A stretch of DNA of 64,000 bases from Streptomyces sp. NBC_00239 (GTDB lineage: Bacteria; Actinomycetota; Actinomycetes; Streptomycetales; Streptomycetaceae): assembly GCF_036194065.1 (NCBI RefSeq), contig NZ_CP108095.1, forward strand, positions 6,386,001 through 6,450,000. The letters run 5' to 3'. The position numbers were made by a program, and so were the translations under genes. Under the pieces are notes generated by a model. The model did no database searches. It was not told the DNA's origin and was given only the letters and a program-made list of their open reading frames with translations. Positions 63,311 through 64,000 of the stretch are shown in pieces; position 1 is the stretch's first letter, and the number at the start of each line of letters is the position of its first letter.

Positions 63311-64000
63311 ATGGCCGCCGAACACCCCGCCTACCCCGTTGGCCTCCGCCTCACCGGCCGTCGTGTCGTCGTCATCGGCGGCGGCCAGGTCGCTCAGCGC
63401 CGGCTGCCGGCCCTGGTCGCGGCCGGCGCCGACATCGTGCTGATCTCCCCGTCGGCCACCCCCTCGGTGGACGTCATGGCCGAGACCGGCGAGATCCGCT
63501 GGGAGCGCCGCCGCTACGAGGACGGCGACCTCGCCGACGCCTGGTACGTCCTGGTCGCCACCCGCGACCGGGAGGCCAACGACCGGGTCTCCGCAGAGGC
63601 CGAGCGCCGCCGCGTCTGGTGCGTGCGCGCCGACGACGCCGACGCCGCCACCGCCTGGACCCCGGCCACCGGCCGCAGCGAGGGCGTCACCGTGGCGGTG
63701 CTCACCGGCAACGACCCGCGCCGCTCCGCCGCCGTACGCGACGCGATCGTCGAGGGCCTGCGCGACGGCTCGCTCGCCGCCCGCGCGCACCGCGAGCGCC
63801 CGCATGCCCCCGGCGTGGCCCTCGTCGGCGGCGGCCCCGGCGACCCGGACCTGATCACCGTGCGCGGCCGCCGCCTGCTGGCCGAGGCTGACGTGGTCAT
63901 CGCCGACCGCCTCGGCCCCCGCGACCTGCTCGACGAACTGCCGCCGCACGTCGAGGTCATCGACGCGGCGAAGATCCCGTACGGCCGTTTCATGGCGCAG
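63311..64000 (+). CDS. cysG: Uroporphyrinogen-III C-methyltransferase / siroheme synthase (partial, runs off window)
   Basis: First 230 codons; the frame is open to the window end. The N-terminal precorrin-2 dehydrogenase/ferrochelatase domain ([20 protein letters not shown], residues about 8-115; [14 protein letters not shown]) is followed by the start of the SUMT methyltransferase domain ([20 protein letters not shown], about 175 on). It converts uroporphyrinogen III to precorrin-2 and on to siroheme, at the branch to cobalamin and to sulfite/nitrite reductase cofactor. ATG 63311 has GAGGAGA about six bases upstream. The 3' end is missing. Confidence 0.95.
   Translation, partial: MAAEHPAYPVGLRLTGRRVVVIGGGQVAQRRLPALVAAGADIVLISPSATPSVDVMAETGEIRWERRRYEDGDLADAWYVLVATRDREANDRVSAEAERRRVWCVRADDADAATAWTPATGRSEGVTVAVLTGNDPRRSAAVRDAIVEGLRDGSLAARAHRERPHAPGVALVGGGPGDPDLITVRGRRLLAEADVVIADRLGPRDLLDELPPHVEVIDAAKIPYGRFMAQ

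Noticed and set aside
62924..63949. Long minus-strand frame over the cysG start
   Set aside because: Antisense to cysG, and its CCVLRAA repeats are the translated heptamer array.

Overview
The window is about 73% G+C by eye, with strong third-position GC bias, ATG/GTG/TTG starts, many ATGA/GTGA stop-start overlaps and GC-rich perfect hairpins in place of T-tract terminators. Together with the gene content (infC-rpmI-rplT, pheST, argCJBDR, metNIQ, DUF1844 and DUF1918 proteins, an NsdA-like regulator) this indicates a chromosomal core segment of a Streptomyces. From memory, the gene order follows the S. coelicolor region around SCO1620 to SCO1553; this was not checked. No insertion sequence, prophage, CRISPR array or tRNA was seen.

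Layout. 1-2.2 kb: a TDT-family membrane transporter divergent from a LysR regulator, followed by an island of dispersed GC-rich repeats. 2.65-9.6 kb: an ethanolamine/amine assimilation locus: PuuD-like gamma-glutamyl hydrolase, ethanolamine-type permease, GntR/FCD regulator, GlnA4-like gamma-glutamyl-amine synthetase, aldehyde dehydrogenase and SDR dehydrogenase. The likely logic is import, gamma-glutamylation, oxidation and hydrolysis. 9.9-15.5 kb: secreted HAD phosphatase, PLP-fold deaminase, a membrane protein coupled to a membrane-anchored subtilisin, and SseB. 15.6-24 kb: DUF1844, then the translation block infC (AUC start), rpmI, rplT, a SpoU methyltransferase, a soluble orphan histidine kinase and pheST. 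24.2-33.6 kb: regulatory and housekeeping singletons (SpoIIE-type phosphatase, NsdA-like TPR regulator, NUDIX, 3-hydroxybutyryl-CoA dehydrogenase, GHL10 glycosidase, DUF1918, EamA exporter with MocR regulator, GNAT). 33.6-44.6 kb: the arginine regulon argC-argJ-argB-argD-argR and argG-argH, with ArgR-type boxes at argC and argG, interrupted by an L,D-transpeptidase, a PPOX flavoprotein and a HEAT-repeat protein. 44.8-52.7 kb: TetR/MFS pair, bactofilin-like membrane protein, PlsC acyltransferase, GlpQ phosphodiesterase, sigma-like factor, GNAT and two small membrane proteins. 53-56 kb: methionine ABC importer metNIQ behind a short Met/Cys-rich leader peptide. 57-64 kb: cobalamin/siroheme genes: cobL, a very large fusion (675-residue Pro/Ala/Glu-rich region + BluB + CobT) and cysG, cut by the window end.

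Most interesting signals: the leaderless Met/Cys-rich leader peptide before metN; a 39-codon micro-ORF stitched between argC and argJ by overlapping codons at both ends; the disordered-BluB-CobT fusion and the 44-residue ORF coupled to it; 13 perfect copies of a heptamer just before cysG; a 112-bp repeat present in opposite orientation near both ends of the window with only three differences; and several operator-like palindromes tied to adjacent regulators. Starts were chosen from Shine-Dalgarno spacing, leaderless promoters or family N-termini. All functions are predictions from sequence.
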